Of a DNA stretch of 10,009 nucleotides, positions 8,901-10,009 are shown in pieces. Positions within the stretch are counted from its first letter, which is position 1, and the number at the start of each line of letters is the position of its first letter. The position numbers were made by a program, and so were the translations under genes. The notes beneath the pieces were generated by a model. The model was not told the origin of the DNA, ran no database searches, and saw nothing but the letters and a program-made list of their open reading frames with translations. Source of the stretch: Hymenopellis radicata (Eukaryota; Basidiomycota; Agaricomycetes; Agaricales; Physalacriaceae); contig JADNRX010001402.1 of NCBI GenBank assembly GCA_015501595.1, positions 1-10,009 on the forward strand, given 5' to 3'.

Positions 8901-10009
8901 TCATAGCACCAGGAATGCAACTTGAAAACGTCGATCAACAGTCTCGTCATCGTAACGGAATATGGACTTACGATGACCTCCAACAACAGGCCTTGCCCTA
9001 AAGCCATTCGGGCTGCCATTGGTAGTTTCGTACCAGTCGCCGAATGGTTGGGAGCTCAGACCGTCTGAAGCCCAGGATTTTACAGCAGATATGAAGATAT
9101 CGCGAGCCTCATTGTCAGTCATGATAGCCGCAGTCCAGATTTCCCAATCTACATGCAGTCAGCACAAAGTCGAAATTGTTCTCAAACCAAAATCATTCAC
9201 CAGATTTCGTGTACGTATGCCTCACGGAGGATGGGTTTGACTTCTAGTAGCAATAGAATACGCGTAGACTTACCTTGTGTCTAGCGGCACACCGAATGGC
9301 TCTAACAACTCGCTTCAGTCCTCCGTAAAACATGAGAAAGTCTAGACACACCTTTGACGGTCTTATACCATGCCGTTTCTAACGAGGTTGAGTAAGAACG
9401 CCACAACATAGATGAGCCACGCACGCATCTCGTAGACGGAGGCAGGGAAAAGATTCAATCCGAGCAATTTATCGGCGTAGAGGTTGTAAGAGAGTCCCCA
9501 ACTGAAGATGAGGTGAATTAAAGTATCATGAGCGTTCACAGAAACGTGCGCACCTGCTCGAGCTACCGTACTAGGGGAGGGAGTTCAGTACAGTTTGAAA
9601 TCATTGCCTAACTTGTTCCTCACAGCCAGAGTCAAGTGGTCGCCACTATCAGAGGCTGAAAGCGTCTGCCACTGTGTCACGTAGTCTGCTGCAATCGCCT
9701 GAAAATCACGTCAGGTTCAATACGACGACAACAATGTGCTTATTTAAACGTACACTGTAGTTATTGCTTTTAGCGGTATCCCCAAGAATCGAGGCTATCT
9801 CTGCCATAGCCTTGATTCCAATAATACCTTTGATGGCGAGATTAGTCTGATTGGCCAACGGTCCCGCGAAATCATCAGTGCTGATTTGGTTAGCAGGAAT
9901 AAGAGAGTCAGTGATGAGGAATTGCGTCCATTGATCGAGGAGGTCCGACTGAAATGCTCAAGGTTAGGAATTTGTTAGGGAACATCAAACACAATGATAC
10001 GTACGTATG
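8901..10009 (-). CDS. gtaA: GtaA-type glutaminase, C-terminal part (5' end beyond window)
   Basis: GtaA family proteins (DUF5127/DUF4965/DUF1793) are mostly secreted fungal enzymes that deamidate glutamine to glutamate. The visible part is the C-terminal (alpha/alpha)6-type region. Exons on the minus strand are 10009-10005 (partial), 9948-9754, 9698-9624, 9570-9554, 9501-9425, 9378-9352, 9301-9274, 9220-9201, 9148-8972 and 8920-8901. Introns are 46-56 nt, most with a CTNAN branch sequence. From 9948 they sum to 636 nt, in frame to the TGA. Family landmarks are STDDFAGPLANQTNLAIK, HLTLAYGSSSSWGLSYNLYA, WYKTVKEPFGVPLDTR, HTYTKSDWEIWTAAI, FGDWYETTNGSPNGFRARP and VVGGHLAFLVL at the end. Five of the exons are 28 nt or shorter. 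The splice model is supported by the family-like sequence across every junction. The signal peptide and N-terminal domain are outside the window. Confidence 0.92.

Noticed and set aside
4032..10009. A glutamine-related gene cluster (synthetase plus glutaminase)
   Set aside because: One is a housekeeping cytosolic enzyme and the other a probable secreted nutrient enzyme, with an unrelated lipase between. Proximity is most simply coincidence.

Overview
The window is nuclear DNA of a filamentous fungus, most likely an agaricomycete basidiomycete. The genes are densely interrupted by introns of about 45-65 nt with GTRNGT-like donors, CTNAY-like branch sites and YAG acceptors, and the proteins are of fungal type. 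I spliced every gene by hand from reading-frame continuity, donor/acceptor sequence and family resemblance. No transcript or database evidence was available.

Layout. Positions 1-360 (+) hold the C-terminal end of a GH18 chitinase that begins upstream of the window. Positions 366-1549 contain no confident gene, although two short minus-strand coding-like ORFs lie at 1060-1366, divergent from the next gene. Positions 1550-3254 (+) hold an eight-or-more-exon gene for a Ser/Thr/Pro-rich protein ending in a Cys/His zinc-finger-like region whose frame appears broken near 2950-3080. Positions 3255-4031 are a convergent intergenic stretch with a pyrimidine-rich ATCT repeat. Three complete or partial genes follow on the minus strand, head to tail and closely packed. 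They are cytosolic glutaminyl-tRNA synthetase (6791 down to 4032, four exons, 868 aa), a PAF-acetylhydrolase/Lp-PLA2-like serine lipase (8677 down to 6983, seven exons, 458 aa), and the 3' end of a GtaA-type secreted glutaminase (from beyond 10009 down to 8901), which is cut into very small exons.

The genes do not form an obvious pathway. The synthetase is housekeeping, the chitinase and glutaminase are probably secreted or wall/nutrient enzymes, and the lipase acts on phospholipids. I see no mobile element, CRISPR array, tRNA or rRNA, and no sign of a new multi-gene system. The most notable features are the run of 17-28 nt microexons in the glutaminase gene and the damaged or misread zinc-finger end of the plus-strand gene.
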